This document shows positions 1 to 10,000 of a stretch of DNA of 64,000 nt, one piece after another. The stretch is from Fibrobacterales bacterium Fibro_02. GTDB taxonomy: Bacteria; Fibrobacterota; Fibrobacteria; Fibrobacterales; Fibrobacteraceae. The DNA lies in the NCBI GenBank assembly GCA_001603905.1, contig LVAE01000057.1, positions 1 to 64,000 on the forward strand, read 5' to 3'. The notes under the pieces were generated by a model, which saw only the letters and a program-made list of their open reading frames with translations, searched no databases and was not told the DNA's origin. A program made the position numbers and the translations under genes. The first letter of the stretch is position 1. Each line of letters starts with the position of its first letter.

Positions 1-144
1 CGGACTCATAACTCAGTTTTATCCTAACTTTAAACTGTCCAACTTTTTGGGTTCAGTTCAAAGTCCGGGGTATCTTTTTTTTACATCCCACAATGGGGTT
101 AAATTGCTAAATTTGGGCAAAACCAATTTACTAAGGAGTCTGGA

Positions 145-942
145 ATGTTCAAAAAAATCGCCCTTATCGCGGCTTTCGCACTCAGCGCCGCATTTGCAAC
201 TTGGGATTACTACCCCGTCCTCGAAGCAGGCAGGGGTTCTGCCGAAGCCGGCATGTACTACGACTGGTATCACAAGTGGTCCCAGGCAGGCCTTAAGGTC
301 GGTGCACGCTACAGCGTCATTCAGAACCTTGAAGTGTCGTTGCAGGGCTGGGGTTTCCAGTTCTGGAGCGAAGAAGACTGTGACGGCTGCGAAAATGGCG
401 GCGACGGTCTGCGCGACCTGACCATCGGTGGACGCTACCAGATTGACCCGATGGTTGCCATCTTCCTCGACTTGAACCTCCCCGTCGGCGGTGACGAAGT
501 CACGAGCGACGAAATCGCTTTCTACGTGGGTGGCCAGTTCAGCATGCCAATCAAGGATGCTCCGGGCCTCAAGTTCGGTACCGAAGCAGGCATCTTCTGG
601 GGCTTTGAACACAACAACAACGAACGCGGCCTCGAAATCCATCTTGCCGGCGAACTCGGCTACACCATCCCGGATGTCGGCATCACCCCGTTCGTCGGAC
701 TCCAGATCAAGTACCGTATGACCGAAAGCACCTGGACCGCTAAGGGCGAAGACGGCAAGGAACATGAATACGGCGCTAACGACGACGGCGACAAGCAGGT
801 CATCCTTTGGCTCGGCGCCGACTACTTTGTCATTCCGAACCAGCTGGACCTCAAGGCCAAGCTCTTCGTGCGTAGCGGCAAGCACTCCAACATGGGTGGC
901 GATGCCAGCGGCCTCTACTTCGGAGCTGAATTCTTCTTCTAA
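145..942 (+). CDS. Predicted outer-membrane beta-barrel protein with signal peptide
   Basis: ORF with N-terminal signal peptide (MFKKIALIAAFALSAAFA), alternating amphipathic strands and C-terminal ...YFGAEFFF ending in Phe, typical of OM barrels. Confidence 0.7.
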   Translation: MFKKIALIAAFALSAAFATWDYYPVLEAGRGSAEAGMYYDWYHKWSQAGLKVGARYSVIQNLEVSLQGWGFQFWSEEDCDGCENGGDGLRDLTIGGRYQIDPMVAIFLDLNLPVGGDEVTSDEIAFYVGGQFSMPIKDAPGLKFGTEAGIFWGFEHNNNERGLEIHLAGELGYTIPDVGITPFVGLQIKYRMTESTWTAKGEDGKEHEYGANDDGDKQVILWLGADYFVIPNQLDLKAKLFVRSGKHSNMGGDASGLYFGAEFFF

Positions 943-968
943 TTTGTAGAAGACGCAAAAAGAAATTG

Positions 969-994
969 AGCCGCGCAAACGCGCGGCTTATTTT
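969..994 (+). terminator. Rho-independent terminator after the OM protein gene
   Basis: agccgcgc-aaac-gcgcggct perfect 8-bp stem followed by tatttt. Confidence 0.8.
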
Positions 995-1009
995 GTATAG
1001 TGAGCAAAG

Positions 1010-1155
1010 AGATCCTTCGACACAGTCATCCTCGGAACGAAGTGAAGGGGATCCAGTACTGGATTCCGTCGGCCCCAAAGGGGCCTCCAGAATGACAGTT
1101 CAGGAAAATACTGTCACGAGTGATTGCTTCGTCACTACGATCCTCGCAATGACAT
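1010..1155. repeat. Intergenic short-repeat cluster (ccttcga.../ggatcc.../cagaatgaca family)
   Basis: Motifs such as 'ggatccagtactggattccgtc', 'ctccagaatgacag' and 'gtgattgcttcgtcactacgatcctcgcaatgacat' recur at other intergenic sites in the window. Confidence 0.6.
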
Positions 1156-1167
1156 ACAGACTACCGT

Positions 1168-2976
1168 CTACTTCACATCGTATTCAGGCACGGGCAGGCT
1201 TTCGCCGGCCTTCATGGCCTTGTCAAGAGCAGCGGACTTCGTAGGATCAAGCCACCAGTAAACGGGGATAGCATCTTCGCGGTTGAAGCGGTCGAATACC
1301 TTCTCCGGCGTACCGTAGCGGTTCCAGTAGAGAATGCGGTGATGATCGCACTGCCACATAAGTACGTAAGGCACGATTTCGGCGAGGCGGTTATCGAGTG
1401 CCTTCAGGATTTCGTTGCGCTTCGCGAGATCGAATTCAGTCTTCTGCAAGTTGATGAGACTATCCACCACCTTGTCCTGCACGCCAGCAAGGTTGTTCGT
1501 TCCCTTCTGGAGAGCCGTCGTCGAATTCCAGCTAGCTTCCGGGTCGCGGAGGCGGCCTGCGCCCCAGTTCACCCAATACAAATCAAAGTCGGCATCATCC
1601 AGGCGCTTGCGAAGCGTACTCTGCGACATCTGTTCGATGGTAGCGACGACACCCACCTTTTTCAAGTCTTCCTGGAACAGCGTGAGGTGACGCAAGTCTT
1701 CTTGACTTGTGATAAAGTTGATGGCGAACGGCTTGCCGTCCTTTTCGAGCACGCCCTGCGCATTCACCTTGTAGCCGGCTTCTGCAAAAAGGGCACGAGC
1801 ACTATCCGGGTTGAACTTGTAGAGAGGTGCCGTCGGATTCTGGTTGCCTTCCCACAGGTCGGGGTAATAGCTGTTGAGCAAGAAATACTGGTTGTACATG
1901 TACTTTTCGTTCATCGCTTCACGGTTCAAGAGCATGTTGAGGGCGCGGCGCACGCGGACATCCTGGAACTGCGGCTTACGCAAGTTGATGGCCATGCCCT
2001 GGAAACCAATCGGTTCCTTGTTGAAGATACGCTGCTTGACCGCCCAGCCCTTCTGAATGGCGTCGAAGTCAGTCTGTTTCATCCAGATGCTGCTGGTGTA
2101 AATGGCGTAGGCGTTGATATCCTGCTTCTTGAACGCTTCGAGCGCCTTCGTCTGGTCGTTCATAAAACGGTAGCGGATCTTTTCGAAGTTATACTTGCCG
2201 CGGTTCCAGTTCTTCTTGAAGCCCCACCAGTCAGCACGGCGCTGCAGTTCCACGTAGCGGTCTTCGCGGAAGGTCTTGATCTTGTACGGACCGGACACCA
2301 CCGGAAATTCGTAGCGGATCTGGTTGAAGTCCTTCCCCGCCCACGCATGCTTCGGGAAGGCGAGCATGCCTGCAGCTTCCCAGAAGTTACCCCAATGCGA
2401 TTCCTTGGCGGTCATCTTGATGGTCAAACTATCCACGACTTCGGGGCGGTCGAATCGGCTTAGCCCCACCTTGAAAATCGGCGTGAGGTTTTTCTCGTCC
2501 ATGATGACGTCGTAGTAGAACTGCACATCTTCGGCGGTCACCGATTTACCGTCGCTCCACTTCGCGCGCGGATCCACATGGAAAGTGAATGTCTTGCCGT
2601 CTTCGGACACACTCCAGCTGTCTGCGAGAATTCCCACTTCGCGGTCTTCGGTGCTATGCAGGCTCACGAGAGGTTCGAACATCATGCCCATGAGTTCCGC
2701 CGAGAAACTGTTGTAGTCTTCCCACATGTTAAAGGACTTAGGCATCGCGGAGCCCCACAAGGTAATCGCACCGCAGGGGCGGGCATCCTTCGAGGCAATC
2801 GGGTCGAACTCGCCTGTCGCTTCAGGATCCTGCGGCAACTCGGGGCAATTCAATTCGGCATTTTTAGTGGCAGCACCCTTGGATGCGCCGGACTCGTTAC
2901 AGGCAGAAAATAGAAACGCGGATGCAACAAGAACCGCACAAGAAACTTTAACAGAAAAATCTTTCATACTGAACAA
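1168..2976 (-). CDS. ABC transporter substrate-binding lipoprotein (SBP_bac_5, peptide/oligopeptide type)
   Basis: Lipobox LFSAC at N-terminus; SBP_bac_5-type motifs (EPLVSLHSTEDREVGILADSWSVSEDGKTFTFHVDPRAKWSDGKSVTAEDVQFYYD). Confidence 0.9.
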   Translation of the reverse strand: MFSMKDFSVKVSCAVLVASAFLFSACNESGASKGAATKNAELNCPELPQDPEATGEFDPIASKDARPCGAITLWGSAMPKSFNMWEDYNSFSAELMGMMFEPLVSLHSTEDREVGILADSWSVSEDGKTFTFHVDPRAKWSDGKSVTAEDVQFYYDVIMDEKNLTPIFKVGLSRFDRPEVVDSLTIKMTAKESHWGNFWEAAGMLAFPKHAWAGKDFNQIRYEFPVVSGPYKIKTFREDRYVELQRRADWWGFKKNWNRGKYNFEKIRYRFMNDQTKALEAFKKQDINAYAIYTSSIWMKQTDFDAIQKGWAVKQRIFNKEPIGFQGMAINLRKPQFQDVRVRRALNMLLNREAMNEKYMYNQYFLLNSYYPDLWEGNQNPTAPLYKFNPDSARALFAEAGYKVNAQGVLEKDGKPFAINFITSQEDLRHLTLFQEDLKKVGVVATIEQMSQSTLRKRLDDADFDLYWVNWGAGRLRDPEASWNSTTALQKGTNNLAGVQDKVVDSLINLQKTEFDLAKRNEILKALDNRLAEIVPYVLMWQCDHHRILYWNRYGTPEKVFDRFNREDAIPVYWWLDPTKSAALDKAMKAGESLPVPEYDVK

Positions 2977-3000
2977 TATAGATAAATTGTTCAGAAAGAT

Positions 3001-3051
3001 TGTCTTCCCGGGTTTATCCCGGGAACAACGGTCCCTTTTGCGGACTCGGTG
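3001..3051. repeat. 51-bp repeat copy 1 (cccgggtttatcccggg palindrome)
   Basis: tgtcttcccgggtttatcccgggaacaacggtcccttttgcggactcggtg; near-identical to 3214-3264. Confidence 0.9.
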
Positions 3052-3078
3052 TTATTCCAACGGGTGCAGAATAAAAGG

Positions 3079-3115
3079 TGATGCCGGAACAAGTCCGGCA
3101 TGACAATTGCGAGAA
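3079..3115. repeat. Palindromic short repeat (gatgccggaacaagtccggcatgac)
   Basis: Same core at 3591-3628 and 3634-3674. Confidence 0.9.
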
Positions 3116-3185
3116 ATAGTTCGCTATGGCAGAAGATGCCCGGCATGACAGCCGCAGAGAACAATCGGCTACGGCGGGACAAGGC

Positions 3186-3569
3186 CTAGATCGACGGAAC
3201 TGCGGATGGGTTTTGTCTTCCCGGGTTTATCCCGGGAACAACGCTCCCTTTTGCGGATTCGGTGACTTCTTTAGTTATTCCTATAGATGCGGACAAGTCA
3301 TTCCATTCAGGATTCTTTGACATCACAAGGTTACACTTCCAAACCCGTGGATACCTTTTCAGTTGTTTTTCTCTTTTTATGGCGTCTTCAATATTAAAAA
3401 ACAACTCATAATACACAAGCTTCGATACATTGTATTTACTCGTAAAACCTTTATTCCTATGAACCTTATGCTCTACAACCCTTCGAGCTAAGTCATTTGT
3501 TACACCTGTATAGAATACGGAGTTGTCACTCGTTGTTAGCAGATAAACATAATAGTTATAGGATTGCAT
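3186..3569 (-). CDS. GIY-YIG nuclease family protein (UPF0213-like), C-terminus running into a repeat
   Basis: MQSYNYYVYLLTTSDNSVFYTGVTNDLARRVVEHK: GIY-YIG core (YYVYLL...FYTGVTNDL.RR). Start at Met 3569 preferred, because the longer ORF start lies inside an upstream repeat. Confidence 0.85.
   Translation of the reverse strand: MQSYNYYVYLLTTSDNSVFYTGVTNDLARRVVEHKVHRNKGFTSKYNVSKLVYYELFFNIEDAIKREKQLKRYPRVWKCNLVMSKNPEWNDLSASIGITKEVTESAKGSVVPGINPGRQNPSAVPSI
3214..3264. repeat. 51-bp repeat copy 2
   Basis: Matches 3001-3051 with 2 visible mismatches. Confidence 0.9.
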
Positions 3570-3590
3570 AGAAAGAATGTACAAAAAATT

Positions 3591-3628
3591 GTGATGCCGG
3601 AACAAGTCCGGCATGACAATTGCGAGAA
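3591..3628. repeat. Palindromic short repeat (gtgatgccggaacaagtccggcatgac)
   Basis: Identical core to 3079-3115. Confidence 0.9.
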
Positions 3629-3633
3629 GTGTG

Positions 3634-3674
3634 GTGATGCCGGAACAAGTCCGGCATGACTGCTGCGAAGAACG
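3634..3674. repeat. Palindromic short repeat abutting the rnc stop codon
   Basis: gtgatgccggaacaagtccggcatgactgctgcgaagaacg. Confidence 0.9.
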
Positions 3675-4514
3675 TTACGGCAAGCCGACGTGGCGCTGTT
3701 TCTGTTTCTTGGGCTTGGGGGCGGCAGCTTTGTCGGTTGGTGAGCTTGCCGAACCATCGGCTTCGGCCTTCGCGGCTTCAGCTAAAAGCATTTCGAGCGA
3801 CACGCGGGAAGCTTCCTGCTCAGCCTTCTTCTTGTTGCCGCCCTGACCGCGACCGTACACGCGACCATCCACGCGAACTTCGACCGTGAACACCTTCTGG
3901 TGTTCCGGTCCCGATTCGTCGACCACGACATATTCCGGCACCGTACGGAGCTTGCCTTGCAGGTATTCCAGCAGTTCGCTCTTGTGGTTCGCGAAATCAT
4001 CGGCAGAAATAATCTCCTGCACGCGCGGGAAGTGGAACTTGTTCAGAATCGCGCGGACTTCTTCGAGGCCACCATCCAAATAAACCGCACCGAGCACAGC
4101 CTCGTAAGCGTCAGCCAGGATGCTTTCCTTGCCGCGGCCACCGAGCTTTTCTTCGGCCTTGCCCACCTTCACGTACTCGCTCAGGCTCCATTCCTTGGAC
4201 GACTGTGCGCAGGCATGTCCCGACACAATGGCGCTCTTGCGCTTGGAAAGTTCACCTTCCGGATCGTCGGGGTAAGTCTTGTAGAGGAATTCCGTCGTAA
4301 GCATGTTCAGCACGGAATCGCCCAGGAACTCCAGGCGTTCGTTGTTGCTCACGTAGGGCAGGTCCGTACCAGTCAGGAAAGAGCGGTGCACCAATGCGTG
4401 CGCCAAGAGTTCAGGATCCTTGAACCGGTACCCGAGCTTCGCCTCAAGCCCGCCATCGGACTTCTGGCGAAACCAGAGTTTAAGCACTTTGTGGAGAAGA
4501 GTTGTTTGTTCCAT
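3675..4514 (-). CDS. rnc: Ribonuclease III
   Basis: NNERLEFLGDSVLN signature, dsRBD at C-terminus; adjacent to acpP/fabG/fabD as in many bacteria. Confidence 0.95.
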   Translation of the reverse strand: MEQTTLLHKVLKLWFRQKSDGGLEAKLGYRFKDPELLAHALVHRSFLTGTDLPYVSNNERLEFLGDSVLNMLTTEFLYKTYPDDPEGELSKRKSAIVSGHACAQSSKEWSLSEYVKVGKAEEKLGGRGKESILADAYEAVLGAVYLDGGLEEVRAILNKFHFPRVQEIISADDFANHKSELLEYLQGKLRTVPEYVVVDESGPEHQKVFTVEVRVDGRVYGRGQGGNKKKAEQEASRVSLEMLLAEAAKAEADGSASSPTDKAAAPKPKKQKQRHVGLP

Positions 4515-4650
4515 AAGTTATACCATGAAGTCATTCTGGAACGCGAAGCGTGACGGAATCCATCATTGAAATTCAAATTATGGATCCCCTCCCTAGCGGT
4601 CGAGGATGACGTATGGAGGAAAAGTTGATAATGACATAATAGGAAAAATA

Positions 4651-4682
4651 AAGAGGCGGCACCTGATGGTCCCGCCTCTTTA
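4651..4682 (-). terminator. Rho-independent terminator downstream of acpP
   Basis: aaagaggcgg...ccgcctcttt stem, T-rich on minus strand. Confidence 0.8.
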
Positions 4683-4707
4683 AAGCTCTATCGAAAAAGG
4701 CTAATAA

Positions 4708-4947
4708 TTAAGCCTTCTTAGCTTCGATGAAGGCAACCACGTCGGCAACCTTGGCAAACTTTTCGGCGTCGGAGTCGAGGATTTCGACTTCGAATTCGTC
4801 TTCGAGGGCCATCACGAGTTCCACGCGGTCGAGGGAGTCGGCACCGAGGTCGTTACCGAATTCGGATTCCGGCTTGACATCTTCAGCCTTAACGCCGAGC
4901 TTGTCAACGATAACAGCGGTGACCTTCTTGAAAATTTCTTCGTTCAT
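4708..4947 (-). CDS. acpP: Acyl carrier protein
   Basis: [20 protein letters not shown] phosphopantetheine site; start at MNEEIF preferred over the longer ORF. Confidence 0.95.
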   Translation of the reverse strand: MNEEIFKKVTAVIVDKLGVKAEDVKPESEFGNDLGADSLDRVELVMALEDEFEVEILDSDAEKFAKVADVVAFIEAKKA

Positions 4948-4999
4948 TGTAATCTCCATTTGGATTTGATTGTTTGAGTTCAAATTTAGTAAAAAATGC

Positions 5000-5740
5000 C
5001 TAGGCGTTCAACCCACCATCGACACCAAGAATCTGGCCGGTGATGTAGCAGGCGTCGTCAGATGCCAAAAATGCGACTGCATTGGCCACATCTTCGGGTT
5101 TTCCGATGCGGCCGAGCGGAATCTGGGCAGCATACTTTTCCTTGGTAGCGTCATCCATGGCAGCGGTCATGTCGGTACCGATAAAACCAGGGGCAATGGC
5201 ATTCACGGTGATACCGCGAGAAGCGAATTCCATGGCGTTGGAGCGGGTCATACCGATAATGCCAGCCTTGGCAGCGGCATAGTTGGCCTGACCGGCCTGG
5301 CCGTGCAGGGCGTTGATGCTCGAAATATTGATGATACGGCCGGTACGCTTGCCCATCATGGTGCGGGCAACAGCGCGAGTGCAAAGGAACACGGAACGCA
5401 GGTTCGTAGCGATCACGGCGTCGAAGTCTTCGTCCTTCATGCGCATCAGGAGACCATCGCGGGTAATACCGGCGTTGTTCACCAGGATGTCGACCGTGCC
5501 CATGTCAGCAATGATCTGCTTGAACACGCTCTGCACCGTTTCGGAGTCGGCCACGTTGCAAGCATAGCTCTTGACCTGCACCCCAAGTTCGGCGGAAAGT
5601 TTGGCGGCCAAATCTTCCTTGACCGAGGTGGAAAGGATGGCGACGTCAGCACCTTCGCTGGCGAGCTTGGTTGCAATGGCAAGACCGATACCGCGAGAAG
5701 CGCCCGTCACGATTGCCTTTTTACCAGTAAGTTTACCCAT
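5000..5740 (-). CDS. fabG: 3-oxoacyl-[ACP] reductase
   Basis: SDR motifs [19 protein letters not shown]; fab cluster. Confidence 0.95.
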   Translation of the reverse strand: MGKLTGKKAIVTGASRGIGLAIATKLASEGADVAILSTSVKEDLAAKLSAELGVQVKSYACNVADSETVQSVFKQIIADMGTVDILVNNAGITRDGLLMRMKDEDFDAVIATNLRSVFLCTRAVARTMMGKRTGRIINISSINALHGQAGQANYAAAKAGIIGMTRSNAMEFASRGITVNAIAPGFIGTDMTAAMDDATKEKYAAQIPLGRIGKPEDVANAVAFLASDDACYITGQILGVDGGLNA

Positions 5741-5779
5741 GTTTGTATTCCTATGATTAAAAATTTCAACGCTGCGGTG

Positions 5780-5853
5780 TCATCTTGAGCGGAGCCGCCA
5801 GGCGTAGTCGAAAGATCCTTCGATGCGCTTCGCTTACTCAGGATGACACTCTA
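5780..5853. repeat. Intergenic short repeat (gtcgaaagatccttcgatgcgcttcgcttactcaggatgacac)
   Basis: Shares the 'tcctTCGAc...ctcaggatgacac' frame with 30055-30102 and others. Confidence 0.6.
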
Positions 5854-5857
5854 AATG

Positions 5858-6778
5858 TTAGCCTTTCAATGCCTCAAATGCTTCGATCGTTTCGACCGGA
5901 GTGACCTTCACGTCGCGGCTGATCTTACGCATCAGGCCCATGAGCACCTTGCCGGAACCCACTTCGACACCCTGCGTCACGCCCAAGGACATGGCCTTGT
6001 TCATGCAATCATTCCAACGGACCGGAGATACCAGTTGCTTCACCAAAAGTTCGGCAAGTTCGGCACCCTTCGTGACCGGTTCGGCAATCACGTTAGCAAT
6101 CACGGGCTTTTCGACATCGTTGAACTTGGTCTTGGCAATCGCTTCGGCAAGGCCTGCCTGAGCGAACTGCATCAGCGGGCTGTGGAAGGCGCCAGACACG
6201 GCGAGCGGAATGGCCTTGATGCCTGCAGCAGCGCAGTTTTCGACGAGCTTGTTCACACCGGCGACGGCACCGGACACCACGATCTGGCCCGGGCAGTTGA
6301 TGTTTGCCGGAACCACGGTACCAGCATCCTTCACGGCTTCGCAAAGTTCAAGAATCTTGGCTTCGTCCTGGCCCATGATAGCAGCCATGGCACCCGGATT
6401 CTTGGAACCGGCGCTGGCCATGAGTTCGCCACGGGTACGCACCAGGCGGAGGCCGTCTTCGAAGCTGAAACCGCCGGCAGCGTAAATGGCGGAGTATTCA
6501 CCAAGGGAGTGGCCCGCCACATAGTCAAAAGCAAAACCTTCGGACTTGAGGAGTTCCATCACCATGGCAGACACAGTAAAGAGAGCCGGCTGGGTGTTGT
6601 CAGTGCTCTTCAGGACATCTTCGGGACCTTCGGCCATCAGCTTGGAGAGCGAGAAACCGAGAATCTCATCGGCCTGCTGCATGAGCTTCTTGGCCGGTTC
6701 AAAAGTAGAAGCGAGCGTCTGGCCCATGCCCACATACTGGGCACCCTGGCCCGGGAAAAGCAAAATCGTCTTAGACAT
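5858..6778 (-). CDS. fabD: Malonyl CoA-acyl carrier protein transacylase
   Basis: MSKTILLFPGQGAQYVGMG, GHSLGEY; start at 6778 preferred. Confidence 0.95.
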   Translation of the reverse strand: MSKTILLFPGQGAQYVGMGQTLASTFEPAKKLMQQADEILGFSLSKLMAEGPEDVLKSTDNTQPALFTVSAMVMELLKSEGFAFDYVAGHSLGEYSAIYAAGGFSFEDGLRLVRTRGELMASAGSKNPGAMAAIMGQDEAKILELCEAVKDAGTVVPANINCPGQIVVSGAVAGVNKLVENCAAAGIKAIPLAVSGAFHSPLMQFAQAGLAEAIAKTKFNDVEKPVIANVIAEPVTKGAELAELLVKQLVSPVRWNDCMNKAMSLGVTQGVEVGSGKVLMGLMRKISRDVKVTPVETIEAFEALKG

Positions 6779-7004
6779 TATATACATACCTCTGCGGATG
6801 ACCGCACTTTCAAAGTTTCGCCCACAATTTAGAAAATACAGAACCTGTAAAAAGCCACCCGAGGAGATCCTTAAGCAAAAATCAAAATGTAAGAATTTGG
6901 GGAGATTTTCGTAAAGTTCGGAAGAGAGGTGTGAAATATGCAAAAAAGATCCCTCCAGCGGAGAGATCTTCACAATTCATAGACTTTCTTTTGTAATTAG
7001 CCCC

Positions 7005-10000
7005 TTACCATCCAGCACACCAAATATTCGTTACCGTTCCAGTAACCGTCAAAACATCACCCACAACAGGTTTTGGGGAAAGAATGTTATTCGAACTATT
7101 CATCTCTCCCGAAACAGCTGTATTTGCATTCACCCCAATAGAGCATCCCGTATTGGTAAAATTATACTCACAATTAAAGCGAACATTTGAACAGGACGCA
7201 ATAGCAGTCACTTTATAACTGCCTGTAGTTAAGGGACCACCCGAGTTATTTTCAGTATTTGTCAAAGCCACCGTCGGCATACTTGCACTACTGCTCGCTT
7301 CAGCTTCACTACTCGAGCTTTCCTCACCAGTAGAATAAGTCACGCTAAACGTACAAGAATGACTTTCCCCACCAAGAGAAATGGTCAACGTATAATTTTC
7401 CGTATCACTGGCTCCCGCATCAGCGAAAGAAATAGAGCCTCCATCATACGTCGAACTTGTCTGCGCAGGCGAAATCGTATGACTTTCAGCAACAATCGAA
7501 TATGAGCATCCACTACTATTACACCCCGATACTGTATACGGAGTCACCGATATGGAATCACCAACCGACTTTCCTGATTGATTACTCATTGTCGAAGCAT
7601 TTCCAACGGAACAAGTTACAGACAGCAAGCTTTCAGACGAGCTAGACTCCTCGGCTTCACTTGAAGATGAAGAACTTTCGCTGCTGCTCGACTCCTCCGC
7701 CACAGATTCGCTACTGGTTTCGGTAGAATTAGAACTTGCAGCAACGACATCAAACGATTTCGTATCACAGGTGAACAACGCCGGATCAGCCTTACTAATC
7801 ACAGAATATGTATAGCCTGTACCCACAGCAGTTTGAGCAGAGCCCGATTTCGAAGCACTACATCTGGGGCCTGTTTCACAAGTTCCAGTAAATACGGTTT
7901 GACTGCCAAGCTTTATTTCATACTCACCACATCCTCCAGCAGGACAATGATCCAATACAAAAGTAAACGTGGGAGAATTAGCACCTAATTCTACGCTATT
8001 CTTTTCAATTGTTGTTGTACAAGACACATCATCTTCAGCTTCACCTCCGGAGCATTGTTTAGTATACCCAGTAGACGATCCTTCAGGAATTACCGTTAAC
8101 GACAGACTACAAGTATGTTTAGGCGGAATATCAGTACCATTGGCTACATCCGACAACGTGATAGAGCCGTCACTATTATTGCTATAACCATCTGTCATCG
8201 TTTTGCTCACCGTTTTGTCATCACTACCAGGGCCTGGATCAGTACAGGTTCCCGAAACAACAAAAGAGCCAACCAATTCAAGATTTGTAATCATAGCATC
8301 AACATTCAACGTTGCTGTTGGACCATGGCCACTTCTACTGACATTACAACTTTCAACCCCAACCGCCTGCGAACATACAGATGTAACGGACTTTATAACT
8401 ACCACTCCTGTATTCTTACTCTTAAAAGCAATCTGCACAACTTTTTCAGGGTCAAATCCGCCAGAACCACCCAACAGGCTTGACACATCAATCGTACCTA
8501 CCGTACCACTAAAGGAACTTGCCAAACTTGGGTAATTATCTTCACCATAGCCATCACTTTCACTAAAGAGCCAAACTTCCACTTCGCTATTATCAGGATT
8601 TTCAGCTTCAATTCTTAATGATGCTGATCTCAAATTCTCTTTAGTAAAAGTAGCAACCTGTTCATCACCTATATCACTTAGATACAATTCTCCAGAGAAC
8701 AAATCCGCATGATGAGTACATTCCGTATAATTACCAGTCCAGAATGTGCCACAATGAGCCCGATAAGACTCACCCGTTTCAGCATCTTCTGGATCTGCAG
8801 CCCACATGCCATCGGTTCCATCCAACGTACATTTCAAGCCAGCCTTAGCAGTTTTTTGTCCATCATAGCCATGTTGCCCAGCACCATCATTGCTAAAGTT
8901 ATAGCTGCCATTACAAGCAACCACCCCCGTAGAAGACCCGCCACAGGCATCTGTTCCATTATAGTAATAGAATTTCTTTTCACAATTGTATTTACGTGAG
9001 TCGAACCAACCAGAATGTCCAACCCAAGGTTCAACATCCTGTTGGGTGGGAATGACTCCATTTTCGGCTTTCGCTGCAAAAGAACACTTCACAATAGGAG
9101 GTGTTTCATGACACTCGGACGCATATTCTTCGCTAATCCAGCCAATACCGTATAATTTGAGATCAGAATTTTCCAAGCGATATCCCACATACACGTTATT
9201 AACGGTGTTATTGCTCGAAGTCAATTTTGAAAGGTCAAAACTCTTAGTATACACATTAGGTGTGCCATAATAATTACCTTCATAAGCGGACACAATCAAT
9301 TCATCAGTCTTTGTAATAATAGCAGAAATCATGACCATATTACTAGCAGATGTGTAAAGAGGAGAACTATTGCGAGTCAAAATATCCGACAAGCAGCTTC
9401 CGCCATTTTTACAAATTTGCGCAACCACCCTATTAGAATTATCCATATACACATTTAACATCAAATAACTTGACGCATCTGCATTTGAACGCAACAAGAA
9501 GCCCGTATTGCGAACTTTGTCAGAAGAACTTCCTAGCGAAGAAGACACACGTGGAAGTTGGACGAGAGCTTTCAGCGTTCCAGCACGGCCTGCATCTACC
9601 GTACTCATGACCGTTACGCTCTTATCCTTTTTCACATAAATTTTTCCACTATACGCATCAAGATGAATATCATTGATAGCTCCGCTAATCAAATGCCACT
9701 TTGCATTTGCATAGACACTTCCCGTAGCTTCAGCCGAGGCGCACACATTATTGTTTTCAGACAGGCAATCGTCTATGCAATACTTCTTTTCTTCCACAAC
9801 CAAGCTAGCACAATTAACCGAGCCATTTTTGAATTCATCAAAGAAACAATGTTTATCAGACTCTCCAAAATGAGCATAGACCGTCGTATTGTTATCTGTC
9901 ACATAGAAGCTTTCATATTTTGACGATGTAACTGCATAATCCGTCGGGCAACTACTTCCCGAGCACTTCCAATAGCTGAAGTTTCTATTGTCGCTCAAAG

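Noticed and set aside
2991-3182. Small ORF containing 'MPDLFRHH'
   Set aside because: Translation of the palindromic repeat; recurring peptide is a by-product of the repeat, not a gene
3001-3674. Possible CRISPR array from the repeated palindromes
   Set aside because: Repeats are few, irregularly spaced, of different types and interrupted by a gene; no cas genes
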